A DNA stretch of 64,000 bases from contig JAQFVV010000020.1 in assembly GCA_028023455.1 (NCBI GenBank), forward strand, positions 3,763,092 to 3,827,091, in the 5' to 3' direction. The notes under the pieces were generated by a model. That model was not told the DNA's origin. It worked only from the letters and a program-made list of their open reading frames with translations, and made no database searches. The position numbers and the translations under genes were made by a program. This document shows, in pieces, positions 39,410-52,446 of the stretch; positions within the stretch are counted from its first letter, which is position 1; each line of letters begins with the position of its first letter. Source of the DNA: Epiperipatus broadwayi. Lineage: Eukaryota; Onychophora; Udeonychophora; Euonychophora; Peripatidae.

Positions 39410-40292
39410 TACATTAAATATCAGCCTTTTACAGCTATTGTACATGCACTTTTACAAGTGTTAAATAATAAATGAATACTTTCACTGCCAATACAAGATA
39501 TAGCATTTAAGAAAGAATAAAATGAATCCACTTATTCTTTCCAAACCCAAATGTTTATATATGGGCAAATCTTAAGTACTGGCAAAGAAAGTGTGAAGAT
39601 AGATCATTCACTTTAAATTACAGTTCACATTGTCTGACTGAATGACATCGATGAAATTACTTAGAATTTACTAAATGTCTTTTTCAAATGAAACTTAAAC
39701 ATATGTAAATAAGCATTTATTTGTATAGCACGATGTTTATAATTGTACTTAAGATTTGCCCATATATAAACATTTGGGTTTGGAAAGAATAAGTGGATTC
39801 ATTTTATTCTTTCTTAAATGCTATATCTTGTATTGGCAGTGAAAGTATTCATTTATTATTTAACTCATAAAAGCGCATGTACAATAGCTGTAAAAGGCTG
39901 ATATTTAATGTATTACAATTATAAACATCACGTTATATAAATAAATGCTTATTTACATATGTTTAAGTTTCATTTGAAAGTGACGTTTAGTAAATTCTAA
40001 GTAATTTCATCAATGTCATTCAGTCAGACAACACGAACTGTAATCTAAACTGAATGATCTATCTTCACGCTCTCTTTGCCAGTACTTAAGATTTGCCCAT
40101 ATATAAACATTTGGGTTCGTAAAGAATAAGTGGATTCATTTTATTCTTTCTTAAATGCTATATCTTGTATTGGCAGTGAAAGTATTCATTTATTATTTAA
40201 CACTCGTAAAAGCACATGAACAATAGCTGTAAAAGGCTGATATTTAATGTATTACAATTATAAACATTGCGCTATATAAATAAATGCTTATT
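39410..40292. mobile_element. Large foldback with a 337-bp tandem unit
   Basis: From 39747 a unit starting ACTTAAGATTTGCCCATA runs to 40083, and its first 200 bases repeat at 40084-40292 (period 337). The stretch 39410-39746 is the reverse complement of a window of that tandem, so the two halves fold on each other for about 330 bases. Shared family phrases (CTTAAGATTTGCCCATA, CATTTGGGTT) reappear in the palindrome at 46.07-46.50 kb. Non-coding on both strands. Tandem plus inverted organisation suggests rolling-circle-like or foldback spread, but the class is unknown. Confidence 0.7.
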
Positions 40293-41784
40293 TATAATAT
40301 TTTATAATTTTGAATGTCTTTTAATTTCTTCTTCATGTATATTTTTAATTTAATCAGATAAAGACTAAGTATCCTATAGCTACTATAGTTCAGTGCAATA
40401 AATTGTTTAGCCATAACAATAATTAATAATTCATGTTTTAATTTTACTTTTCAAATAAAGAAAAACAAATAAATAAAACATAGATAGGATAAGGGATGCT
40501 AACTTTTCTTCAAACATTGTTTACTATAATCTTATGTTTCAACTGGAATTTAAATTGTCAGAAAATGGATTACCTTTTTAACTTCAGCAATTCATGTCTA
40601 CAACACAATTTTAAAATAGTTGTTTTAAAAACATACTTTTACTTTTTAAAATAAAATATTTAAATAAAAATTACAACTTTTATTAAAGAATAATTTCAGG
40701 ATTTCCACATGTAGAAACAAAAATAAGTAAGCCCCCTCTGAATCTTGGATTCGTGCTTTTATCTAATAATCTTTAATACACCCCTTTTTGATCAATTCCT
40801 TGGCTTAAAGCAATGAAATTATTTTTTTAAATTCTAATATTCTTGACAGACCATCTGTGTAATCGATTTTACTGACATAATTAATATAATTGTCCCAAAC
40901 CATGTGACTCACAGCTGCAAAGTCAAAAATTCATTGTTAAGAAATATTATGCAACACTTTTAATTATATTTTATAAACACAATAGCAATAAGTATAAAAT
41001 TTAAAGTTATACCTCTCTATTAAACTTTTAAATATTTCATTTTAAATAACTTTATTCATTCATTTGCTTTATTTTTTTCTAAATCAATATTAGAAATAAA
41101 TTATTTCTTCATTTTTATATTTATGTCATTCTTGCATGTACAAACATATTCACACATATGTACAATCTATAAATGAAAGCACATTAATTATTTAAAAGTT
41201 ATTTTAAAACTACAACAAAAAAATATTAATGACTATTTAATTCAAAATAATTTTTATAAGTGAAATGCTAAGCTAAATTGAATCTGATAAATATTTTTAC
41301 ACTGTTTTAATGAAAATTTACAGATCATTTTTAAATTTATTACTTAATATTATTTAAAACATTTATTTCCAATATCTAATTATTATAATTTAGACATTAA
41401 AATGAATTACATAATAGTTATATTTAAATACATGTAATATTATTTATCAACTCACAACTATTTCTAATATTTTCTTTACTTCAAATTATTGTCTGACATC
41501 CCTTATCAAATTAACTCATATACATATTATTGAAATATTTAGACATAATCCCATTATATTTAACAATTATTATAATGCTACATTTATAAATATTAACTAA
41601 TAACTGTAATACACAAGCTTATTATATACCATATATATTAAATATTAACTAAGTTAATTTAAATTTTTATCATTATTATTTTTTTAAAATTCTGAAAATT
41701 TCAAACAAAAGGTTAAGCTAAGATAACCTTTGTCCCTTATTGGAACTAAGTGAGACTTCAGTTAGGTACAATATATATATATAT
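40293..41784. other. A+T-rich non-coding stretch
   Basis: No gene seen. Confidence 0.45.
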
Positions 41785-41818
41785 TGAAACGATAACTTTC
41801 CAAGCCTCTATCGTTTCA
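41785..41818. repeat. Short perfect hairpin
   Basis: TGAAACGATA (41785-41794) pairs perfectly with TATCGTTTCA (41809-41818) around a 14-base loop, directly after a (TA)n run. It may be the end of an element that starts here. Confidence 0.6.
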
Positions 41819-42659
41819 CCATCAAACCTAATGACACTCTCATCTGTGCTAAGTTCGAACCTATTTAAATGTTAATAAATTTAAAATTAGTTCATGTCTG
41901 TCTAAACAGCATTATATATTTATGTGTGAACCAACGCTATAATTAGATAGGATTAGTAAAATTATAGCGTACTAAAGTTATTTAATATTTCTAAAAATGG
42001 TTATTATATTATTTAAGTTAAGAGTAAATTATTAATTTTGTTGTTTAATATTGTAATTTCGTATGTGGATATATAATCTGTGCTATATAGAAGGATATGA
42101 TTTAAAATATGTAAAAGCCATTATCTAAAAATAATATTGAATATGTTTAAAAATTGTTAAAAGATTTCGTTTTAAATATATTTCAGGGAAAAGTTTCTCG
42201 AAAATATATTTAAAAGCTATATCAAAATATATTTGTAAATTATTTTTAATAAATATGTTAAAAATGTTTTCATTTTAAAAAAATGTTAAAAGGTTGTTTT
42301 TAAATAGAAAGAGTTTCTATTATATGTAAGATTAAAAATAAAAGCTGGTCAAGTAATTAAAAGATTTTTGGTTGTAAACAAGTGTCATTAACGACCACAC
42401 CTGGAATTCGTAAAAAGTAAAACTAGTTCAAAATTTACTAATTAAAATCTCCTTAGATAAGATTTAAGTTATTTTAAAATCTAAATTGGACAATTGTTTG
42501 CAATGAAAAATCTTAATTATAATAGCTTATGGAATGTTTCTAACATAAGTTATCTAAGATCTGGATTATAAATTGAAAAATATTTAATTAAATTCCTGAG
42601 TTTAGTCAGTCTTGAGGCGGGAGATTCCGATAAGGAAAACAGATAAATACTCTGTATTT
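41819..42659. other. A+T-rich non-coding stretch
   Basis: No gene seen. Confidence 0.4.
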
Positions 42660-42990
42660 TTAATGAGAGGATATTGTTAGAGAGAGAGAGCCATATTATT
42701 AGAGATAGACAGCCATATTGTTAGTGAGAATTGCAGCCAGTCTTCACAATTGTTAATGTTTAACATGTCCGGCTAAAAGCGGGCATCTTGTTGCTGTTAC
42801 TCCGCGGGAGAACGGGGTTTCTCTCGTCGAAATGCCTAAACCACCATCATGCCGATAGAAGAGATGAGCCTAACATAATGGGAAAGATGATGCTGCCCAG
42901 TCAAACTAAACCAAACCAACAGCCAAGAACTTGCAGATAAATCATACCGGTACCGTTTTATTTTTCAAACCGCAGAGCTCTGTGTAATTC
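42660..42990. other. G+C-richer segment with three short tandem units
   Basis: Near 42672-42740 the phrase ATATTGTTAGAGAGA...AGCC recurs three times at about 25-30 base steps. It is followed by a segment with several CpG (42765-42840) that contrasts with its surroundings. No frame or RNA was recognised; it may belong to an unidentified element or a host exon or promoter. Confidence 0.35.
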
Positions 42991-43578
42991 TGTGTAAATG
43001 TAAATAATATCTATATAAGTTAGCTAACTTTCTTTTTAAAATAATAATAAAGCTAAAATGTAATCAAAACTTAAAATCCATTTAATATTTTAAATATGTC
43101 ACTTGCTATCAAAATTTAATGTGTTAAAGTTTAAATAATCTGACTTATTTATATTTTCCTTTCATTTAAAGTACATTATAAGCGTCTAATTTAAAGTTAT
43201 ATCACTGCGGTTGTGTCTATATTTCTTTGCTTATTTTATATTTTATATGCCAAAATTTCAAAACAGTGAGCACTTAATTTCATGTATGTTTTAAGAAGAT
43301 ATTATTTGAAAATCTTCGCGTAATTTATTTATAGCATCAACTTTCTACGCTGTTTCGAAATCCTATTTTTTTTTTATTATTTAAATGATTTAATATGTGA
43401 AATGTGGCTCTTTTATAATCAACCATTTAAAAAAAACTTAACTTGATAAGTTTATTTAGAATTAAATTTAGCCTTGATCATATAAGTATATTTGACATTT
43501 AAATTCTTAAGTCCATAGAAATATACTTTTCCTCCTTAAATATTTATTATCTATAAGTAACTTAATAGATCAAACATG
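42991..43578. other. A+T-rich non-coding stretch
   Basis: No gene seen. Confidence 0.4.
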
Positions 43579-43893
43579 TCAAAGTACAGATGTAATAATA
43601 TTCCATTTAGTAGCATAGACATTTATTATCAGGCTACGCAAGAGTTGGTCCCAATTTGATAGAGCTAATATGCTATTAACTCGTATTTCATAGTATAAAA
43701 TATACCATTCTTTGCTTGGCGGATGTGATCTTATTTTATAAAAATATTCTCGTTTTGCTGCTATATCTAATATACGTATCTTAAGATGGAGCCACGGCAT
43801 TGCCAGCACATCTTCTCTTATAGGGTAGAGCAGTAGCGAAGCCTGAGCCAAGGCCAGGTTAGCACGTAAGACCCCCGCCATTCCTGAACACAA
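43579..43893 (-). CDS. Hypothetical small open reading frame, uncertain
   Basis: A minus-strand frame of 104 codons with a more balanced amino acid make-up than the incidental frames around it, especially in the first half, where the DNA is richer in G+C. It begins MCSGMAGVLRANLALAQ and later has basic and aromatic residues. No domain, signal peptide or transmembrane segment stands out clearly. Upstream on the same strand are a GTAAAC splice-donor-like site (near 44005) and a TATATAA (near 44055), but these are weak. It could be an exon, a transposon remnant or chance. I do not recognise the protein. Confidence 0.15.
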   Translation of the reverse strand: MCSGMAGVLRANLALAQASLLLYPIREDVLAMPWLHLKIRILDIAAKREYFYKIRSHPPSKEWYILYYEIRVNSILALSNWDQLLRSLIINVYATKWNIITSVL

Positions 43894-44800
43894 TGTTCCT
43901 TTTCACGCAGCATTGCGATCGGTTACAGGGTACCGGCATTTGTCGCAAGAACCCTGAAGTTATTTCATCCATCCGCAGAGTGACTTTTCATATTATTGTT
44001 TACCTGTGCCATAGCGCATTGGTAAAATCTTATGCAGCCAACTCTCCCACCTTTATATAACGCTTTCAGCATTCTGAAATTTTCTCTCGAAAGCCATGTT
44101 CGATCGATCATTACTTGAGCTGGTTTATGCGCTCGTTATTAAATTATATATGGGTATTTTAGTAAATAAATTCATGATCAAAGTTCGATATAATTATGTA
44201 TCTTCCAGCCACAAATGTAATAGGATTTGGCTTATCGAGATTTATAGACATAACGTAGTGATTAATTATGTATCAATTGTAAACAATTCCTAGGATGGGC
44301 ACATGTTAAACTCATCTATGAAATTTAATGATTACTTATGTAAAGTGATTTTGAATTATCAAATGTTTGTACATTCGACACTGAAATGTGTAAAACTGAT
44401 CAATTTCATGCCAATTGTAAATAAATATATAATTAATTTAATGTATTTCATTCTCTGTTTCGTTATTGATCTAATTCAATCCAATTCTAATTACTATTTA
44501 TAGTCTATATATGTGAAAACTATGCATTAGGTTAAATTAAATTTAGTGATATTTTAGTCAATTAAGAATCTTTCTTTTATTCATCAGAGTCTTATTGCTT
44601 CTCCGTGACCTATGTCGGCCGTGTGGAAAGAGGTATACTAGGTGTAATTTCAAGGTGGTCATTCGTAGGGTCTTGAGTCTTGGAATCCTGGCTTACGAGT
44701 TGAAGTGCGGTCGGACTCGGGATGTTACAGTCCTAGTCTGGTCAGCTTCGGTCTCTTTTGCTTGGATTCTGAATTCTGTTACGCGAATGTACAAACTTGA
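43894..44800. other. Segment with two G+C-richer islands, unidentified
   Basis: Islands at 43900-44110 and 44590-44790 contain several CpG. A TATATAACGC lies at 44054-44063. Plus-strand frames here (65-101 codons) have no recognised domain. They might be parts of an old LTR-type element, but no ends were found. Confidence 0.3.
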
Positions 44801-46073
44801 CTGTTACTATATATATATATGTGTGTGTGTGTACACACTATATTATTGTGTGCTATATAACAGATCTGTTATAATATATTATAATATATTCAAAATCTAA
44901 TGAGTATGTTGAATTTTTTTACTATTTTATTATCGTAAAAAGCATAAGTTATTAATTTACATACATAAAATATAATATAAATGTTTATTAAATCTATATT
45001 TTCATCAATATCACCCATACTTATTTATACATAAAACCTTTTTAAAAAAAATATATAAGTGAAGAAAACAATCATACTTTTAGTTAAATAAATTAAAATT
45101 ATAATTAGAAATATATTATTTTGATTTTATTATTTACTTAAACCTTTTTTTGGTAATGTTATATTTTCTATATATTAAAAACAAACACATGCATTCTAAA
45201 AAAATAAATAAAAACTATCTAAATAATATATACCACTTGTTTAATTCTGTTTCTTATACTCACAAAGATTGTCTGGTAAATTATATTTTCATGAAAATAA
45301 TATTTATTATATACCAAACTATTATGATTTCTCATATATTTTATATAAATACACACAAAAAAATTTACACTTCAAAATTGATTCTGCTGAAAATCCCATG
45401 AGGTTTCCTGTTATATGTAATAAATATTGTATTTAAATTCAGGTATATTCTAACTTAATAGTATTCAAAAATATCCATATGGTGTTATTTTTATTTTTAA
45501 ACGAAATATTCTTTAATTAAAGTTTTATGGTATTAATAATACTTTATTTAACTAATGTAAACAATCTTTGTCAAAATTTTATACTCCATGAATTATATCA
45601 TAGCATTTTTGTTTAATATTTAGTACAATGAAATGACATTTTATCCAATGTTATTATTTAGATTGTCAAACAACATGAAATATTTTGAATAGACATTTGT
45701 AATATTTTTACCACATCTTTTCCATTTGAAACATCTAAATAAACTTATCTATATATGTACAATAATTCAGGACTGTTTATCCATTTAAAAAAAAGAAATG
45801 AGAGCATACAAACTTATATCAGGGGCTTGAATTGTTTTCTAACCATAATGTCATACTTATGTCATTATTCTAGATATTGTTTCTATGGCATTTCATTTTG
45901 ACAATTCTAATTCAACTCATTTTTAAGGTCCTTGTTATTAAGACTCAAATTTATCCAAATGACCATTCAATAAAGTTTTTACAAATACATCAGTATTCCA
46001 TAAAGTTAAAATATTTTTTAAAACATTATAAAAATAAATCAATTATTTTATATAGCGTGATGTTTATAAACTG
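44801..46073. other. A+T-rich non-coding stretch
   Basis: Begins with a short TATATG/GTGTGT microsatellite. No gene seen. The last 60 bases resemble the tail of the 337-bp foldback unit. Confidence 0.4.
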
Positions 46074-46497
46074 TAATAGTTAAACATCATTAAGCTGTTG
46101 CACATGTGTTTTGCAGATTTTAACTATAAATGACTGAATACTAAACTTCAAACACATGATCAAGTCTTTGGGAAAAGATAGAATGGCCATTTATCTTTTC
46201 GAATCCAAACGCTTTTGTATGGGCAAATCTTAAGTGTCTGAAAGTGAAAGCATGAAGATATTAAATAATCACTTTTAGTGTTTGGGTTTGAATATTAGTG
46301 ATTATTTAATATCTTCGTGCTTTCACTTTCAGACACTTAAGATTTGCCCATACAAAAGCATTTGGGTTTTAAAAGATAGATGGCCATTCTATCTTTTCCC
46401 AAAGACTTTATCATGTGTTTGAAGTGTTAGTATTCAGTCATTTATAGTTAAAATGTGCAAAGCACATGTGCAACAGCTTAATTCTGTTTAACTATTA
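46074..46497. mobile_element. Palindromic foldback element, about 200-bp arms
   Basis: 46074-46273 and 46297-46497 are near-perfect inverted copies around a 23-base loop (46274-46296). The arms hold CTTAAGATTTGCCCATA and CATTTGGGTT, shared with the foldback at 39.4-40.3 kb, so these are two members of one family with otherwise diverged sequence. Non-coding. Confidence 0.75.
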
Positions 46498-47124
46498 TAA
46501 AAATAAATAATACAATATGTTTTAAGATAATGTACAAAAATATATAAATGTACAAATTAAAAAAAAATACATTTTTAAAATCATACTTTTATTCATCTAC
46601 TATATATATTTTAATTGATATTTTTTGATATCCATTTTAAATAAATTACATACTTTAAAATAATATATTAGATACATAACATTTAATGTTTTTGAACTAT
46701 TCCAAAACATGTACATGCATACACAGACTTTAATAATAATTTAGTTTCTTATTTGTTTATATTTACATATTAATATTTAAAAGTGTGCAATAAATAAAAT
46801 GTCTACAAATATATTTAGTAATATGTATTATATTTAATTATTACCATTATATAAAATCATTTAATTATCTCTAATAATCAATCCCTAACATAATATATAT
46901 TGTTATTAACTTTATTATATCATCCTAATAACTAAACATCAAGCATGTTAGAAAATATGTACAACATTTTATATATTGTTTATTAAAACTGCCATTTAAT
47001 AAAGAGATAAGCTGATTAATTATTTTTAAACTAATTTAGTATTAAAATAAGAGAAATAAGTTAGCATAATTTCTATGTATATAATGATCCCAAATTAAGT
47101 TTGGGTTATAAAGATTATATATAT
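46498..47124. other. A+T-rich non-coding stretch
   Basis: No gene seen. Confidence 0.45.
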
Positions 47125-47960
47125 TATAACCTCTTCACTCTTCACCTATATCGCTTTATACACAAATAAATGCCCAGGCGCCAATTCTATACAAGATAGA
47201 ATAAATTTATAATCTAGATTGCATCTATACTTATTGATAAGACTCTTATTGTACTATTAATTTACAGCTTAGCTCAGTTGGGGGTTATAGGATATCGTGG
47301 TCATCTGGAATGCAAATGGGGATGAGAGATTATAAGCAACAATCATGTAGTGTTTATTGAATTATATTCTAAGCATTTACTAAGCTATCGAAAGGAAGCA
47401 ATTTGTGGATTAACTTAAATCAAGGTATGTTTAATTCTCTCACCATACAAGTACATGCCAGACCAATCACATCACTCATCAAATATGTTTGAGAATCACT
47501 GCAACAATAATCAATATACTGGCATTTAATTTAGATTGAACAGCTATACCAATGTTTATTAAATGATGAACTAATCTCAGGGCTCTGCTATATAAACAAC
47601 AAGTCAATCCCAATATAATATGACTATTAAGTAATGAGGACTATTGTGAAATTGACATCTATTACCATAAAATAAAGAATAGACAATGATAAGAATCAGG
47701 TACATTTTATCTCACATCACTATCTATTCTAACAACAAGGTAAAATCTACCTCTTGGCATTACAATGTTTGACTCTATTAACTCAGTGTTATCGAGATAG
47801 ATTGCATATAGTAGCTAATTGATAAATATTATAATTGTATTATCTTGAACATATGCGTGTGTATGGAAATGATCAATCGAACGTATTTATGATAAAATAA
47901 TTCAGAGGGAATCTTACTTCATCAAAACATTTATTATAAGACACATTCTTTTACGGACAC
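47125..47960 (+). repeat. Dispersed repeat of about 0.85 kb, copy 2
   Basis: Counterpart of 23216-24100, diverged but collinear, again starting in TA-rich DNA. No coding frame. Confidence 0.6.
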
Positions 47961-50900
47961 ATTGATGATGATTTAACAGTAATTTGCATTGATTACAAAC
48001 TTGACTAAATAACACTTGGATAAAATAAAATAACATTTAAATTACACAAAATAACACCTAATATTTAGAGGCTCTTCCTCTTATATGCTGTTTCAATAAC
48101 ATTTACAATTTTATCAGTTAAATTATTAGCAACAAAAAAATATAATTCTATATTCATATACTAATATTCATATCATGTATTCCCATTCTGTGCTCTTAAT
48201 AAACTAAGAAAACGATGTCAAATAATCAATTAATGTCATTTAGATTATTTCTGTATGTCTACAAATCTATATCTGTCATATGAAATTAAGTAATAACTTT
48301 ATTAAAACTAGCCTTAAATAAAATAAAATTTTGTAATACAATATTACATTTATACCGGGAGGATGAATTACCAATAATAATAATAAATGAAATAATGATA
48401 ATATGTGATATGATCTGACAAATTACTCAGAACTTATAATTCCAGCAATGGTCTCTTTCTATACCTCTAGGTTTATCATATCTCCGAATGTGTAAGCATT
48501 TATGAATTCACAATCACGATGAATTTTATTGATTATATTTCCATCAGTTGACTTGCGAAATAAATAAACTTCACAATACGGATGGCACAATGAGCTAATC
48601 ACTAAATTATAAATCCAACTTCAAGTATGTTACAGAAATCACTAAAATATTTATCTGAAATAACTATATTGTGTAATGATAAATACATGGAATGGAAAGG
48701 GAAAGCAAAAGTAATGTCAAATAAATACTTACATACATGCCCGTGGGGATTAACAACAACTTTAAACATCGATTTAATTCATCAATATAGTAACTATCAA
48801 CTCTTCTAACACAAATGGTGTGGAACTTAGCTGACTTATCCTGAATAAATGGGGCATCTATCACTTCCCTTTAAGAAACATAATTATCATATCGGATACT
48901 ACTAAATAAAGAAATACTACCATCCACAGCTCAATAGATAAACAAATAAAATGAACGTTACTCAATCCGAATATCATGATCATCATTTCAATCACCTCCC
49001 CACTCAAAGGGCATCTAATGCATTTCATATAAAACAGATCCATAACAGACAAACTCTTAAATTTTTACAATCTTTAGTCATAGTACCAGCCGTAACCGAT
49101 AAGAAACAAATAAGCATGAATTTAACTTTTATACAATATATTCTGATAGTGAACTCACACGCGAATATATGATCTTGTATGAAATATTCTTTTTAAATCA
49201 CATCAGACAATATTAGCATTAACTAGATTATGAATGAGTCTATCGAAATTCAAATTAGTGTAAATACTATGAAATAAGCTTAACCATTCAGCAATACTGG
49301 CTTAAATGTTTTCATGTATCTGTTTACTATTACTAATTAATGAATAATGATAAAGCATCTAATTTTGCACTAATAATACGAGCACGGGAATATATAATAT
49401 TTACATAATGCAACAAAAGAAGTATTTCCCATTTGGTATAACTTATACCAAATTTCTGAGACGTTCTAGAGGAGATTTTGCATATAAGTACATAATAACA
49501 ATAACAAACCAAATTAATGTCAAATTAAACATAAAAGAAAATAAATAAAGCGTATAAATATTATTCCTGCGAGTTAAACATAAATGTGGCAAAAAAAAAA
49601 CTTCCAATGTTCTTAGGATTTCCTAATGGACGTTATAAGCAACTTTTGCAAGTATTTGGATCCATTTATTAGTTTTTATAAACTTTGTTTAGTCTAAATT
49701 CCAACATTTAATACATTTTTAATGATGATCAAAATCAAGGTTACTTAATCATCCACGTTTATATCTTTCTGTTAAATATTTATCAAGTATTATTGTCATG
49801 CATTCTTTCACTCCTACATAAGTATGAATGGTTCGGTAATTTAATATACATAATTATTATACTAATGTAGAATACTATAATGAATACATTTTTCTGTTTC
49901 AGACTTTTTTCTTATACAATAAAATAGGAAATTTATTAAATATGAGTTAATGAAATATTCCATTACACCATCCAGCACAAATTTTCCAATTATTTTCATT
50001 ATTGTTATCCTTCATAATTCTAATGTCACACTATTTATTAAAAATACGTTATGATAAAATTGTATTAGAGATTTTTCTAAATAATATCTATGCGTTATGA
50101 ATAAAATAAGTTCAAATTGATAGTTGATAAAAAGTTAGAACTGGTGTACCTCTGAACGTTTAGCCTTCCATGTTAAGGAATCTTATCTGGTGTCCTTCAG
50201 GATTCTTGAGTAGTATAGAGAAGTTTCCTTATTAAAAGAAATAGTAGGGATTCCAATGAAGCTGTTAACTTCATTTGTTTTATTATATTTCCTTTTAGAA
50301 AATTATTCCACCTTCTCTAAAAAAAAAATTTTTTCTGAAGACTTCTGTAAAACTTTTTTGAAGTCTTGAGCTTAACAATATGCAAGAATTTATTGCTTGT
50401 GAAAATGTTAAGAATAGAGTTTTGAAATAAAAAATATATATATCAAATTACAAATACTAATTAATAATAAATAAAATAAATAACTTTTACTTTTTTTAAA
50501 AAATGCAAGATTTTATACAATAAATAATTGATAAAAAAAATCATATTAGCTAATGGTGTGTGTGTGTCCGTTTGTCTTCCCATTGATCCAGAGGTCTATT
50601 AATGACTGAGCTATTAACAATTTCTATAGCAAATAAATAATGCTATTACAAGATGGATATTTTGAATGATGACTAGAAATATGAATGAGATGTGAAGTGT
50701 GAAAGGATGCGAATGGACATGTACCCACACATACAAGTTAGATCTTGGAATGTCAATAGACAATAGGTTAGAAACTTAATGAATAAACATTTATTATGGC
50801 CTTATGGACAACTATACTCATTCCCACTATTAGATATACATAAAGGAAAAGGAATTTTAATGATTGGTACACCATACCTAAGATCCTGATAACTTTTCAA

Positions 50901-51020
50901 CCAAATTTAAAACATTAAGTTATACTACAATTCATTTTTTTCTTATTACCTATCACTGTTGGCACAATGTGGGCTTCCCACATTTCTTCATGGTGCCAAT
51001 CTGGAAGGTCACAATATATA
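47961..51020. other. Long A+T-rich non-coding stretch
   Basis: Overlapping opposite-strand frames of 60-73 codons at 48.6-49.2 kb are not supported as genes. A (GT)n-like tract lies near 50553-50565. Confidence 0.45.
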
Positions 51021-51156
51021 TATATAAAATACATATTTTGCGGGTTCATCCGTGTTAAAAACTTTTAATACCAATACACTGACGTTTCGAAACGTCAGTG
51101 TATTGGTATTAAAAGTTTTTAACACGGATGAACCCGCAAAATATGTATTTTATATA
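51021..51156. repeat. Perfect 136-base palindrome made of PLE terminal sequence
   Basis: 51021-51088 and 51089-51156 are exact reverse complements with no loop; the centre reads TTTCGAAA. One arm matches 54283-54345, which lies just downstream of a PLE endonuclease remnant, so this is two PLE ends joined in inverted order. PLEs are known to carry terminal repeats in direct or inverted arrangements. GAAACGTC, as in the 3' half of a hammerhead, is present at the centre of each arm. Confidence 0.75.
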
Positions 51157-51401
51157 TTTAACCCGTGCAAATCTTCGTTTTAACATATATATATATATGT
51201 AATAAATAAAGTTTGATATCTGTATTCGTTTCACAATATATGTAATATACAAATCAATATATATATATCAAAATACAGTACAATTTATATAAATTATATT
51301 CTTTTAGAAGTACTTTCGACTATACACTTTGTAGTCTTTATCAACTATATAACGTTGAATAATCAAAACGAGACAACCCTTAACAATACCCATAGTTCAA
51401 T

Positions 51402-51902
51402 TCAGATTTCCCACAATTCTGTTATCTTAACATTTGATGACTGGCGATTCATTAACATTTGACGCTTTCTTGAAATCAACATATCCTCTTTTATTTTACG
51501 TTTATTATGACAACGTTCAATTTGAATAATTTTCATATTTTTATAATCAAATTTAAATCCATATTGACAAGATTTATTATGATCAAATATAACAGATGAT
51601 GAAGGTTTATTTACATCTGTTCCATATTGATTCTCTTTTTGAATTCTTTTATATAAAAGCATATGTTCTTTTATTCTCTTCTCAAATGTACACTTAGATT
51701 CACCAATGTAGCCGCATCCACATATCAATCTATATATAATAGAATTTTGATTAAACTTTGAATTTTGAATTTTAGAATTATTAAGCAATCTATTTGTGTT
51801 ATTTGTAGAGAAAAAAACAATATGACACAAACCATTATAAATTTTCCTAATAAACTTGACCTGCTCATCTGATATAAATAGCATTGAAATCCATTTCATT
51901 TT
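51402..51902 (-). pseudogene. Penelope-like element GIY-YIG endonuclease (C-terminal part)
   Basis: An open minus-strand frame of about 167 codons after the (TA)n at 51949-51970, ending in TAA. It shows the PLE order: a linker with an EQVKFIRKI segment, then the GIY-YIG core IIYRLICGCGYIGES, a KRIKEH helix with the conserved Arg, a histidine-containing DHNKSC, and the tail with NRQSSNVKITELW. In full PLEs this domain follows a telomerase-like reverse transcriptase, which is missing here. The endonuclease nicks target DNA for insertion. The frame continues upstream through the microsatellite as a string of Ile-Tyr codons, which is not real coding sequence. Downstream (51300-51345) is a GACTA...TAGTC hairpin followed by GAAAG, like a decayed hammerhead of a PLE terminal repeat. 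Confidence 0.75.
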
Positions 51903-51938
51903 GATATTTTTATTTTTAATTTTATTATAGTGTTGATT

Positions 51939-51970
<32 letters not shown>

Positions 51971-52446
51971 GATTCAGTGTGTACATCATTCTATACAAAA
52001 TCTTCAATTACAACGTGTTTCTAATTGCACTAGTTTAAATATATTTAGTATAATAATTATAGCTTTTTATAATTGTTATTAAATCAATTTCTAGTCATAT
52101 TTAAATTCATATTTTTTTCAGTATGCAATAGGAACATATTCCAATTTAATATATATTTTCAAATATTATCAGAGAAAAAAATATATAAGTGGGTATATTA
52201 TAAATATTAAGTATGTTTTATTTAACATTCACGATTATTAAAATAAAATGAAATAATATAAATAGAGTTTATCTTATATAATTTTGTATTCAAGTTTTAT
52301 TTTGTTTGAGTGTGACAATTTTCTACTGATTTATTTATGCCCTATTAAAATACAGACATATCCCATTCAATTGCTTTTCATCTTTTCAATGGTTTTAATT
52401 TCTTATAAATAAAATTGACTCTCTCTATATATCATTAAAATCAGTC

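Noticed and set aside
39620-39710. Hammerhead-like GATGA...AAACGTC or AAATGTC in the 337-bp unit (minus strand of 39985 region)
   Set aside because: Stem II does not close next to the core, the GAAA is replaced, and stem I has no pairing between the two sides.
48627-49172. Gene pair on opposite strands near 48.9 kb
   Set aside because: The frames are shadows of each other, each under 75 codons and without motif.
51903-52007. N-terminal extension of the PLE protein at 51.4 kb
   Set aside because: It reads through a (TA)n tract as Ile-Tyr repeats and has no PLE-like residues before about 51902.
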